DNA from: Reichenbachiella sp. 5M10
GTDB lineage: Bacteria > Bacteroidota > Bacteroidia > Cytophagales > Cyclobacteriaceae
Direction: 5' to 3'
Assembly: GCF_002742335.1 (NCBI RefSeq)
Contig: NZ_MDGR01000007.1
Location: 1,492,501 to 1,556,500 of the forward strand
DNA length: 64,000 nt
Both the position numbers and the translations under genes were made by a program. Each line of letters starts with the position of its first letter. The first letter of the stretch is position 1. Below are positions 25,148 to 33,700 of the stretch, in pieces. The notes beneath the pieces are model-generated. The model did not search any database and had not been told where the DNA came from. It was given only the letters and a program-made list of their open reading frames with translations.

Positions 25148-27514
25148 TTACTTGAGAAAATATCTCCACTTGACATAGAAAGCGCGCCCAGGCTTCTGAA
25201 GCTTATAGTTGTCATAGGCGACCTCATTGAAGAGGTTGCGTCCTTCGAGTGAAAGGGAGTGTTTTTGTTTAGGTCCAGAGAAGGTCAGCCCTGCATTTTG
25301 AATGAATTGGGCAGGGATTTCGTTTTGTGGGTTGTTGATCAAGTCATAGGCCAGTAGAAAATCGTGAACGTAGTTGAAGCTGTAATAGGCCGAAAGTCCG
25401 ATTTTCTGAAAAAGAGGCTTGAAGGTATAGGTCGCATCTAGGTTGCCAAACAGGTAGGGCGTATTGGGGATACGCAGACCGTAGGCTGGGTTGGGGCGGT
25501 TGGTGACTAAGGTGGTCTCCTGGTTGTTGATGAACTCCTGCCAGGTCAGGTTGGTATTGATCGTCAATTTGTCCTTCCATTTGTAGCCCATTTCGATCTC
25601 CAGACCTTTGCTGACGACATCTTCGATGTTTTCAAATTGATTGACCTTGCCGTTGTTCTTTTCAAAAATGTAGTCACGTACGTCGCGGTAGAACCCTCCG
25701 AGACCGAGCTGAACGCTATGAAAGTCATTCAATTCAAGCTTGAAATAGGTGCCTAAGTTGTAGTTGTAGGACTCTTCAGGCTTCAGGTTAGGATTGGATT
25801 CGGTGATTAGACCATCTCCGAATATCTCAAAAGGCTCTGGAATACGGTAGCCTCTTTCGAATGAGCCCTTCATGTATAAGTCGTCGGTGAAGTAATAGCG
25901 CAATGCAAGGGAATAGCCCCAATTGCTGATGTGGGTCGTCAGCGACTGTTGTTCAAAGGTGTTGTCTTCGTAGATTAGGATGTCTGTGGCGTTGATGTTA
26001 AAGAGGTATCGCTTGAGCGTTGGGATCACGGACAGCTTGTCGTGTAGCAGGTTCATTTCATGGGAGAGGCCTAGGATGTGTTTGGCCAGTTTGTTGGGGC
26101 TAGCAAAAGACTGCTGCTCCGGTATACCGTAGCGGTTTTCACCTTGCCTTTCGATATAGGTGGTGATGTAGTTGAAGCTCAACTTCTGGTTGGGGGTGAA
26201 ATCGTAGCTGAGGTACGCGCGCTGGAGGAAGGAGCGCTGGCTAAACTCGTAGTATGATTTTTCTCGGAGGGCTTCTCCCCATGAGGGGTTGATGTTGGGC
26301 TCACGGTTGCCTTCCCAGTCGTAGACGTAGGATGAGGTGTCGATGACCGTACGGTTAAACTTGCTGTATAGCGAAAATAGTTTCACATCCAGATTTTTGA
26401 TCCCAAAATCGGATTTCCTATAGTCCAGACTGAGGATGTAGTCGTCTTCGTATTCCTCGGCTTCTCCAAAGGGCTGCTTCACGGTATAGCCCGTCTGGAT
26501 TTCGTTGTGCAAATCCGCGTATGCCGCATTGACCATCAGCACATCTGCCCATTTGGTATCTGTATACCCGACCTCTAGCTGTGTCATGAATGATCGGTAG
26601 GCATCATGGTATCTTTCTGCATCTATGTCTACAGGTTTTTTGTCTACATAGCCTTCCATGTCGTACATGGTGTAGTTGTTGTCGCTGTAGTTGAAGAAAC
26701 TTTTGAGTCCTACGGTGAAACCTGATTCTTCAAACCTATAGCGACCTACGAATGCGGCGCGATGGGTGTTGAATGATCCATAGCTGTACGAGGCATCTAA
26801 GAATGACTGAACGGACTGATCGGTCAAGATATTGACTGAACCTCCGAGGGCATCACTGCCTAGATGTACAGGTACTACGCCTTTGTACACTTCCACACGC
26901 TCGATGAGGTTGACGGGGAAGTTGTTGAGACTAAAGGCTCTGCCCATCACGTCCATGGGGATGTCATCGATGAACAGCTTGACCTGTCTGCCAGATAGAC
27001 CGTTGAGCGAAAAGGTGAAGCGTGAGCCCATGCCACCTGCTTCGCGTATGCGTACTCCGGTGACTTGCCCGAGTACCATGTTGACATCCATGTTGCGGAT
27101 CTGGAGGGGCTTGGCATCTATCGCCGTGACCGAAAATGCTTTCTGTTCGACTTGATCTGCTTTGCTTTCTGTGATGACTAGTTCGTTGAGTACCTGTGTG
27201 TCCTCACGTAGGACTATTTTGCCGAGGTGCTGTTGTGTAGAACTGGAGAAGTCGATTTTGATGAGTTGTTTTTCAAATCCCAATCCAGAGATTTCTACTT
27301 GGCAGGTAGTACAGTTTAGGTTGAGTTCAAATTGACCTTTTCCATCGGTCACAGCGCCTTTTCTACTGTTTAGTTCGAGGATAGTTGTGCCAGGCAGGTC
27401 GCCTCCTTTTTCGTCTGTGATATGCCCTGTCAGCAGGTGACTTTGAGCAAACAATCCACCGATGGGTAAGGCCATCAGCAGGGTGATAAGGATATGCGTG
27501 GTTTTGTGATTCAA
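25148..27514 (-). CDS. TonB-dependent outer-membrane receptor (XusA-like), second copy
   Basis: A 788-aa protein with a signal peptide (LLMALPIGGLFAQ), a CarboxypepD_reg-like domain with an unusual CxxC (LNCTTCQVEISG, about residues 66-77), a plug (about 115-230, ending in HLGSDALGGSVNIL) and a beta-barrel ending in GRAFYVKWRYFLK. First gene of receptor-DUF4374-PepSY. A promoter motif TAAGTTTG and a partial Fur-like site lie upstream. A LytS/LytTR pair is transcribed divergently 260 bp away, so expression may be signal-controlled. Probably takes up a siderophore or related metal complex. Confidence 0.9.
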   Translation of the reverse strand: MNHKTTHILITLLMALPIGGLFAQSHLLTGHITDEKGGDLPGTTILELNSRKGAVTDGKGQFELNLNCTTCQVEISGLGFEKQLIKIDFSSSTQQHLGKIVLREDTQVLNELVITESKADQVEQKAFSVTAIDAKPLQIRNMDVNMVLGQVTGVRIREAGGMGSRFTFSLNGLSGRQVKLFIDDIPMDVMGRAFSLNNFPVNLIERVEVYKGVVPVHLGSDALGGSVNILTDQSVQSFLDASYSYGSFNTHRAAFVGRYRFEESGFTVGLKSFFNYSDNNYTMYDMEGYVDKKPVDIDAERYHDAYRSFMTQLEVGYTDTKWADVLMVNAAYADLHNEIQTGYTVKQPFGEAEEYEDDYILSLDYRKSDFGIKNLDVKLFSLYSKFNRTVIDTSSYVYDWEGNREPNINPSWGEALREKSYYEFSQRSFLQRAYLSYDFTPNQKLSFNYITTYIERQGENRYGIPEQQSFASPNKLAKHILGLSHEMNLLHDKLSVIPTLKRYLFNINATDILIYEDNTFEQQSLTTHISNWGYSLALRYYFTDDLYMKGSFERGYRIPEPFEIFGDGLITESNPNLKPEESYNYNLGTYFKLELNDFHSVQLGLGGFYRDVRDYIFEKNNGKVNQFENIEDVVSKGLEIEMGYKWKDKLTINTNLTWQEFINNQETTLVTNRPNPAYGLRIPNTPYLFGNLDATYTFKPLFQKIGLSAYYSFNYVHDFLLAYDLINNPQNEIPAQFIQNAGLTFSGPKQKHSLSLEGRNLFNEVAYDNYKLQKPGRAFYVKWRYFLK

Positions 27515-27596
27515 TGAATTTATTTGTTTACTTTTTGACTCAGTTTGCTGCTTCTAATGGCTTGTTTTGACTTGCCTTTTTTGGGTTATTGAATCA

Positions 27597-27633
27597 CAAA
27601 CTTAGGCCTTAATCTTATTTAGACTAATTATTG
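27597..27633 (-). promoter_or_regulatory. Candidate promoter and degenerate Fur-like site of the second Xus-like operon
   Basis: On the minus strand TAAGTTTG (27604-27597) fits the Bacteroidota -7 consensus TAnnTTTG exactly. About 10 nt upstream lies AGTCTAAAT (27623-27615), equal to one half of the palindrome before the first receptor (ATTCTAAA-type); the other half is poorly conserved. No good TTG -33 element is seen at the ideal distance. Confidence 0.35.
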
Positions 27634-27780
27634 ATTGCGAAAATGGTGTATTTCTAATGAATAGGAGGGGCTTTTCTGTCAACTGCACGAAAAACAGGAT
27701 GAACGACATGTGTCATGGAGGGCTTCTTACTTTTTGGGTTAAGGAGTCGTTCGAATGAAATTATATGACTTGTTTTGAAG

Positions 27781-28797
27781 ATGAATAAATGGACACGCAG
27801 AGAAATACTCTACCAGTTGGCTGTCATGCTTGTACTGCTTTTCTTCTTTTCGTATGTGCAGGATTACACTTTTGCGATAGAGCCATACAAGATTGCATTC
27901 TTTGCCAACTACATGGTAGCGGCTATGGTGATCAACTATGTATTGCTGCCGAAGCTCTACTATCGCAACCGCATGCTGCTGTTTGTCGCAGCAGTGGTGA
28001 CGGTGATTGTATTGGTGATCTTGGTCGATGAGTATGGCTTGGAGCAGCTCTACTTTCCAGATACTCGGGGTACGTATTTTCCTGGATTGGTATTCACCTT
28101 GAGTGAGACTCTGCCGATCATGGTCATCTTTGTGGCTTTTAAGTTGGCGTGGGATTTTATCAAGAAGCAAAAGGAGGTAGAGGAACTGCGATCCTTGGCA
28201 CAGGAAAACGAGCTACAGTTCCTTAAATCACAGATCAATCCCCATTTTTTATTCAATAACCTCAACAACCTGTATGCCTACGCCATAGAGAATTCGCCCA
28301 AGACCCCTTCGATTATCTTGGAGCTGTCTTCGGTGCTCCGCTATATGCTGTATGAGTGCAATTCGGAGCAGGTCAATCTGATACAAGAGGTCAAGCACCT
28401 CCAGGATTACATGGCACTCAACGAACTGCGGATCGAGCATAGGGGGGAAGTGTCGTTCACATCCGAGGTGGATCATGAGGGGTTCATGATTGCTCCGTTG
28501 ATACTGATTGTGTTTGTGGAAAATGCATTCAAACACTCTACATCCAGTCAGTCCGACATGATATACATCCATGTGCGCATGGAGGTGAGTGCAGAGGGTA
28601 TTTTGAATTTCGTATGTATCAATAGTTATTTGCCCCATACCAATACGGAAAATTTGGCTCATGGTATTGGTTTGTCCAATGTCAAGAAGCAATTGGGACT
28701 GGTCTATCCGGATAGTCACCGCTTGGAGATCCATGATCAGGGCAATGCGTTCGAAGTACGGTTGCAGCTAAAGTTAAAACAGTCAGATTATGCTTGA
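27781..28797 (+). CDS. LytS-type membrane sensor histidine kinase
   Basis: Start placed at ATG 27781 (MNKWTRREILYQL); a TTG two codons earlier is in frame. About 338 aa. Four membrane segments fill the first 130 residues (LAVMLVLLFFFSYV, IAFFANYMVAAMVINYVLL, LLFVAAVVTVIVLVILV, FTLSETLPIMVIFVAFKLAW). A His_kinase domain follows with QINPHFLFNNLNNLYAYA, then a HATPase domain (APLILIVFVENAFKHS; HGIGLSNVKKQL). It has no extracellular sensor domain. It overlaps the response regulator gene by 8 nt. It is divergent from the second TonB operon and is a likely regulator of it. Confidence 0.9.
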   Translation: MNKWTRREILYQLAVMLVLLFFFSYVQDYTFAIEPYKIAFFANYMVAAMVINYVLLPKLYYRNRMLLFVAAVVTVIVLVILVDEYGLEQLYFPDTRGTYFPGLVFTLSETLPIMVIFVAFKLAWDFIKKQKEVEELRSLAQENELQFLKSQINPHFLFNNLNNLYAYAIENSPKTPSIILELSSVLRYMLYECNSEQVNLIQEVKHLQDYMALNELRIEHRGEVSFTSEVDHEGFMIAPLILIVFVENAFKHSTSSQSDMIYIHVRMEVSAEGILNFVCINSYLPHTNTENLAHGIGLSNVKKQLGLVYPDSHRLEIHDQGNAFEVRLQLKLKQSDYA

Positions 28798-29485
28798 ATG
28801 TGTGATAGTAGAGGATCAGCCACCAGCGCAGCGCATCCTCAGCAAGTTTATAGGGGATCACCCTGGTTTGAGTCTAAAGGCGACCTTTTCGGACGCAGTG
28901 TCGCTGATGGATTTTATGCAAAAGTCTAAAATAGACTTGGTTTTTTTGGATATCCATTTGCCTAAGATGTCAGGGTTGGAGTTTTTGAAGTCTCAGGCCG
29001 ACCATCCTCCGGTGATCCTTACCACCGCCTTTCCTGATTATGCCTTGGAGAGCTACGAGTACCAGGTGATAGACTATCTGCTCAAGCCTTTTTCTGTAGA
29101 GCGCTTCAATCTGGCTGTGTCCAAGGTTGTCAGTACACGTCATACCGAAGACGACAAGGACGAACGGACGATAGTTATCAAGTCCGGGCATGAGCTCATC
29201 CGCATGTCACTGGATGATATCGTACTGATCAAGTCTGACGCAGATTATACAGAGATAGTTGGCGCACATGTCAGGCACTTGAGTGGCTATCCTTTGCGAC
29301 ATTGGCTCGAAACACTGGATGACAGTTTTTGCCAAGTACACAAATCCTTTGTGGTGCACCTCAAGCACGTCAGAAAGGTGTCTCACAACAAGGTGCAGCT
29401 CTCTGGTGCGCATACGGTCCCCATCGGACGGGTGTACAAAAAGGCCTTTGTGGAAAGAATAGCCTCCGTAGAAGATTACAGTTGA
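28790..29485 (+). CDS. LytTR-family response regulator
   Basis: A 231-aa protein. The receiver domain has acidic residues at 8-9 (VEDQ), phosphoacceptor Asp54 (VFLDIHLPKMSG), T in LTTAFPDYA and K in YLLKPFS. The LytTR domain covers about residues 130-228 (IVLIKSDADYTEIVG..., FCQVHKSFVVHLKHV..., VPIGRVYKKAFVERI). Overlaps the kinase by 8 nt. Its stop codon (29483-29485) falls inside a 54-bp segment copied from the 1395-aa toxin gene, so its 3' end is a recombination junction. The reading frame itself appears complete. Confidence 0.9.
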   Translation: MLECVIVEDQPPAQRILSKFIGDHPGLSLKATFSDAVSLMDFMQKSKIDLVFLDIHLPKMSGLEFLKSQADHPPVILTTAFPDYALESYEYQVIDYLLKPFSVERFNLAVSKVVSTRHTEDDKDERTIVIKSGHELIRMSLDDIVLIKSDADYTEIVGAHVRHLSGYPLRHWLETLDDSFCQVHKSFVVHLKHVRKVSHNKVQLSGAHTVPIGRVYKKAFVERIASVEDYS

Positions 29486-29534
29486 CCTGCCCTTCGAATT
29501 TGAATCTGCGCTGCTTGAGGGTGAAGCGGAATTT
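29481..29534 (-). repeat. Scar of toxin-gene sequence (displaced pre-toxin fragment)
   Basis: This stretch matches 31529-31582 inside the 1395-aa toxin gene in the same orientation at all but about two internal positions. On the minus strand it encodes KFRFTLKQRRFKFEGQVN; the toxin gene has KFRFTLKQRRFKLEGQVN just before its variable C-terminal tip. The scar lies after the ankyrin-repeat gene and has no toxin tip behind it, because the LytTR gene begins there. Confidence 0.85.
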
Positions 29535-29566
29535 GCGCTAAGGGGAGCTGCTTGCTCAGACGCTAT

Positions 29567-29983
29567 CTACAGCCACTTTTCAAACAAATGGCGAATTGGA
29601 TCTTTACGCGGCATATCTAGACCGTTGAGCAAATTGTTCCCTCTGTTGTTTTCTGCCAATGGATCCATTCCCAGGTCCAGTAGATATTTCACAATTGAAT
29701 CGTCACCATCAAAACTTGCAACTGCCGTAGTTAGCAGCGTATTCCCATACGGATCACGGATATCCTTGTCTGCGCCGTTTTCTATCAGGAGCTTTAAGGC
29801 CTCTAGGTTGTTGCTCATAGCAGCCAAGTGACAGGCGGTATAGCCTGGTTTGGTCTTGACATTGAGGTCTGCACCGTGGGAGATTAGAAGTTCTAATATC
29901 TCTTGTAATTGTTTTCTTTCTTCTGTGGGGATTTTATACATACTTATGGTAGCATGTAACGGACATTGATCTGTATCTCCCAT
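29567..29983 (-). CDS. Ankyrin-repeat protein, possible orphan immunity gene
   Basis: A 138-aa protein with about three ankyrin repeats: LQEILELLISHGADLNVKTK, then PGYTACHLAAMSNNLEALKLLIENGADKDIRD, then PYGNTLLTTAVASFDGDDSIVKYLLDLGMDPLAENN. Upstream of the ATG the frame stays open for 16 codons (NTQVKKLIKEGFDIDK), which also reads like an ankyrin helix, but a stop precedes and no start is available. The gene may thus be N-terminally truncated, or begin at 29983. Ankyrin proteins are frequent immunity proteins in polymorphic-toxin loci. It lies between the Imm11-like gene and a scar of the toxin gene, which supports an orphan immunity role. Confidence 0.65.
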   Translation of the reverse strand: MGDTDQCPLHATISMYKIPTEERKQLQEILELLISHGADLNVKTKPGYTACHLAAMSNNLEALKLLIENGADKDIRDPYGNTLLTTAVASFDGDDSIVKYLLDLGMDPLAENNRGNNLLNGLDMPRKDPIRHLFEKWL

Positions 29984-30135
29984 TTTATCAATGTCAAACC
30001 CCTCCTTGATTAATTTTTTAACTTGTGTATTTCACCTCTTAGGGTAGCCACATATAACCTATTGCTATTTGAACTCATAAATCTAATTTTCTACTTCTAT
30101 TTGAGCTTCTTTATTCAAGAACCGATACTGAAGCA

Positions 30136-30795
30136 TCATTTTGGCGCCATGATTTCAAGCTTCACGGGCTGAATATCAATACCGGTCACTTGGGCTTTTT
30201 CTAGAGCATTTTTTAGCCGTTCGGAGATATATGGAGAAACACCCCAAGGAATTCTGAAAAAGTCTGGTTCTGAGTTGAATTGGATTTGTTGTGGAGCAAG
30301 AATGCCTCCCCTTGTTTTTTTGTAGGCATCATAAAATTCATCAATGTCTCTCAAAGAGATCTCTTCTATCATCTGGGTACGTCCTCTATCCATTTTGAAG
30401 TAAGTAGAAGAAGCAAAATCAACCAGTTCACGAGACTCTGTGACATAAAACAGGAAGTACTCATGCACCTTAGTTAGGTCTGCCGAGTGTATGCTCATCG
30501 GAAATACTTTGGTGCACTCTAACCGAAATGATTCCAGTATCGATTTTACTTTTTCATTGACAACTAGACCTACTGTTTCTTGAGTAAAGGTACAACTCAA
30601 CACATCTGTCAATTTAGCCGCTCGATTCAATTTGAATATATCCAATGGCAACATGGGGTCGGGCCATTCTCTCCTGTTCAAGGTTTGATATGCATCTCGT
30701 TCATCAACTTCAATCAGTCGAATGCCTTCATCGATCTGGTCGATGTGGCCTACTTCTTTTAGGGAGGTGCTTTTACGAATTCTGAAATAGTTCAT
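30136..30795 (-). CDS. Imm11-like immunity protein (DUF1629 type)
   Basis: A 219-aa soluble protein. The layout (YFRIRKS... at the start; DVLSCTFTQETVGLVVNEKV and ILESFRLECTKVFPMSI in the middle; YFLFYVTESRELVDFASSTY; a final SERLKNALEKAQVTGIDI) corresponds to the Imm11/DUF1629 family, in which a central strand-helix unit precedes LxxxxxxGxxFxP-like ends. It overlaps the toxin gene by 23 nt. This is the usual position of the cognate immunity protein and ensures co-expression. It presumably binds and blocks the AHH nuclease tip. Family call is by pattern only. Confidence 0.7.
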   Translation of the reverse strand: MNYFRIRKSTSLKEVGHIDQIDEGIRLIEVDERDAYQTLNRREWPDPMLPLDIFKLNRAAKLTDVLSCTFTQETVGLVVNEKVKSILESFRLECTKVFPMSIHSADLTKVHEYFLFYVTESRELVDFASSTYFKMDRGRTQMIEEISLRDIDEFYDAYKKTRGGILAPQQIQFNSEPDFFRIPWGVSPYISERLKNALEKAQVTGIDIQPVKLEIMAPK

Positions 30796-33700
30796 TTAAT
30801 CTGGTGGAATTATTGTTCTCAATCATTTCATCGAAGTATTTAATCACTTCGATTATTTCCTCTTTGATTTTCTCTGGACTCGCGGATATATCAATATTGT
30901 CTAGTTCCAGTAACACTTCATCACTGTATTTCGGATGCGAAGCATGCGTCCCCGACGTGTCAGCGATCATATCGCCAGCCTTATTTCTTTTGACAGAGCT
31001 ACTATACCGCTTGAGCCACTTGCCATTTAGCTTACTATTGAAGTCAAAGCCGTTGTTTATTGCGATTCTTAGAGCTTTACTCTTGGCTATCAATTCTATT
31101 GGGATAATGTGATGCGCATTATAATTAGTTCCTGGAGGCATCCCAAGATTCGCGGCTAGTTTACTTCTGTTTTTGATAGCATTGGCAGGTGCGAGTCCTA
31201 GTTCTTTGACGGCCTTTTCATAGTCAAATGCATCTCTACCCACGATGTGGTTTCTCCCATCCGCCTCGATATTATTGTACTCGACTTTTCTGGCTGCATC
31301 GGTCATGTCATCAGCTTGTAGACTTTGCACATAGGCACTAGGGGTAGGGTTGTCTCTTTTACCTATTAGGTAGCCTTCTACTTCCTCCGAATCAGTTCGC
31401 TGACGTTTACGTCCCTTTTGCCTTTGGGCATATTCTGGCTTAGTCTTAAATGTGCCGTGGTCTCCGATTCTGTCGCCCTTTTTAATATTTACTTCTTTAA
31501 CCTCCCCACTCGCCAGCAGTACCCAGGGGTTGACCTGCCCTTCGAGTTTGAATCTGCGCTGCTTGAGGGTGAAGCGGAACTTCTTGAAACGAAGCTGCTT
31601 CATGAGTTTTTGAGTCAGGTCGTCGATAGATTTGGCGCCTTTGAGTGTGCTCTTCTTCACGCCCTTCATCACGAACTTCCCGTTTTTGATAGCTGCTTGG
31701 GCACCACCTTGGGAGACGGCTGCTAGCTTGCGTGCTGCTTGTTTTTGATTCTTGATGTATTGTTTAGCACCTGCCTTGACGGCTTGTTGGGCGCTTTTCC
31801 TACCTCCTTTGGCTGTTTTGGCAGCTCCCTTGGCGGCTTTCATGGCTCCTTTGGCTCCAAAGAGAAGGGCCATGAGCAGTTCGATGGCCAGGATCACAAA
31901 GGCCCTGGCGAGGTGTTTGGCTCCCTCGACCAGATTGCCTGGCCATGCGCTAGAAAGATAACTACCCAGTCGCTTGGCTACCTGATAGACCAGCTCTGCG
32001 GCGAAGTAGGCGCTCATGAGCTGCATGATCAGCGGCAAAGCTGCCATGATCGCACCGCCTGTGAGTATATTGGCGAGGATCACTCCTGTGATGCCAGCGA
32101 TCAATCCTGCGAGGATGGCTACTTTGTTTTCGCCCAGCCACTTCATCACGCCATCTTTCATCTGACCGATGAGGAAGGTTGCTCGTTCGCCCGGCGTGTG
32201 GAAGGGACCTACCAGATCAGGACTGACAGACTGTGTATCGACCGATGTAGTCTCCGTGACCTCTGCGGTGGTATCATCTTGTTGCAGTGCATCTGCTTTT
32301 AGTCCTTGGATGTCTTGGTCGTTGTGCCCAAACTCATGTGTCCCATCTCCCAATAGGCTGAGGTCTCTCATGAGTCCTCCATCAAGTGTGACTTCACTTG
32401 GGCTCGGCTCTACACTGAAATCACCCGCTTCGTAGGATGTTTTGTGGAGGATGCTGGCGTCATTGGCAGAGACTGGACTCGACGCTATCAGATCCTTTAG
32501 CTCGTTGGTACTGGGAGCGGTCTCCACGGCAGGAGGGATGATCTCATTGGGTAGTGGTCGGGTCACATCCTGCCCCAGCAACTCCTCGGATAGCTGTCCC
32601 CAAAACTGGCTGGGTGACTGCTGTGCAGACAAGACCAGGTGAGTGATGCCTTGAAGGGCGGCTTTTAGTACTTTGGCAATAGCCTCTATCGCAGAGAGGA
32701 CCATATTGACGATCGCTTGATAGGCTTGGATATAAGCCACGATCACTGTGGCAACAAAATCCAGCAAGGCTTGAATGGCTGCTTTGAGCAGGTCGGCCAG
32801 TTTTTGAACTGCCTGGACGGCCAGATTGATCGCTGCATCGATGAGGGTCTCAAATTTCTTGGCTATACGAGGGAAGGCCGCAAACAATACTTTGATGGCT
32901 GCTTTGAGGATTTCACCAAAGGTCTTGATAAAACCTACAATCAGCTGGGTCGCCATGTCGATCAGTCCGGCGATAGCTGTTTTGGCTGCATCGATGATGC
33001 CATTGACAAGTGTGACCAGGGCATTGAAAATATTGCTGATCGCACTTTTGAGGTTTTCCCAGACACTGGATACATAGTCGGCCGCTTTGTCGAACCAGCT
33101 TTTGTCTTCTTCTGCTTTCTTTTGTTTTGCCGTTGCTTCAGACTTGGCGGTAGCTACGGCTTTGTTTGCCTCGGATTGCGCTTGAGACATTTTGGCGGCA
33201 GTCTGCTGGTTGGTTTGCGCGACTTGCTCTTCGATCTGCGATTGGGCTTGTGCACGGCTGGCTGCTTGCTGCGTGTCAAACTCATTGACCAGTTGCTTGT
33301 TTTCTGCTTGCCATGCGGCCTGGTGTGATTCGGTGTCTGCTTTGGCTTTCTGCTGTGCGGCTTTCTGCTTTGCGGTAGTTTGTGCGACTTCATTCGCCAT
33401 CTTCTGCTCAAAATCCACTTTGGCTTCCGTTTTTTGCGTTTCGAGCGTGCTGCTGGCCTCTGTCAATTTGGCTTCTTCTGCGGCCAGTTTTTCGGTCATC
33501 GCTAGACTGGCTTGCGCGTTGAGTTGGTCTTCGATCTCTGGGACTTTGGTCTGGATGGGATCGATGGCGATCGGATTGATCTCGACTTCTGCTACGTCCT
33601 TTGCCTGAGGCTCTAGCCCCTTGGTCGATGGAGCAGGAGCGATACGGTCCAGTCCTGTATGGGCTTGTGTCCGATGGTCTGCGGCTTGTGCGGCTTTTTG

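Noticed and set aside
32717-33328. 203-codon and several other long plus-strand frames inside the toxin gene
   Set aside because: They are antisense to a clearly coding 4.2-kb gene and consist of Cys- and Gly-rich shadow translation.
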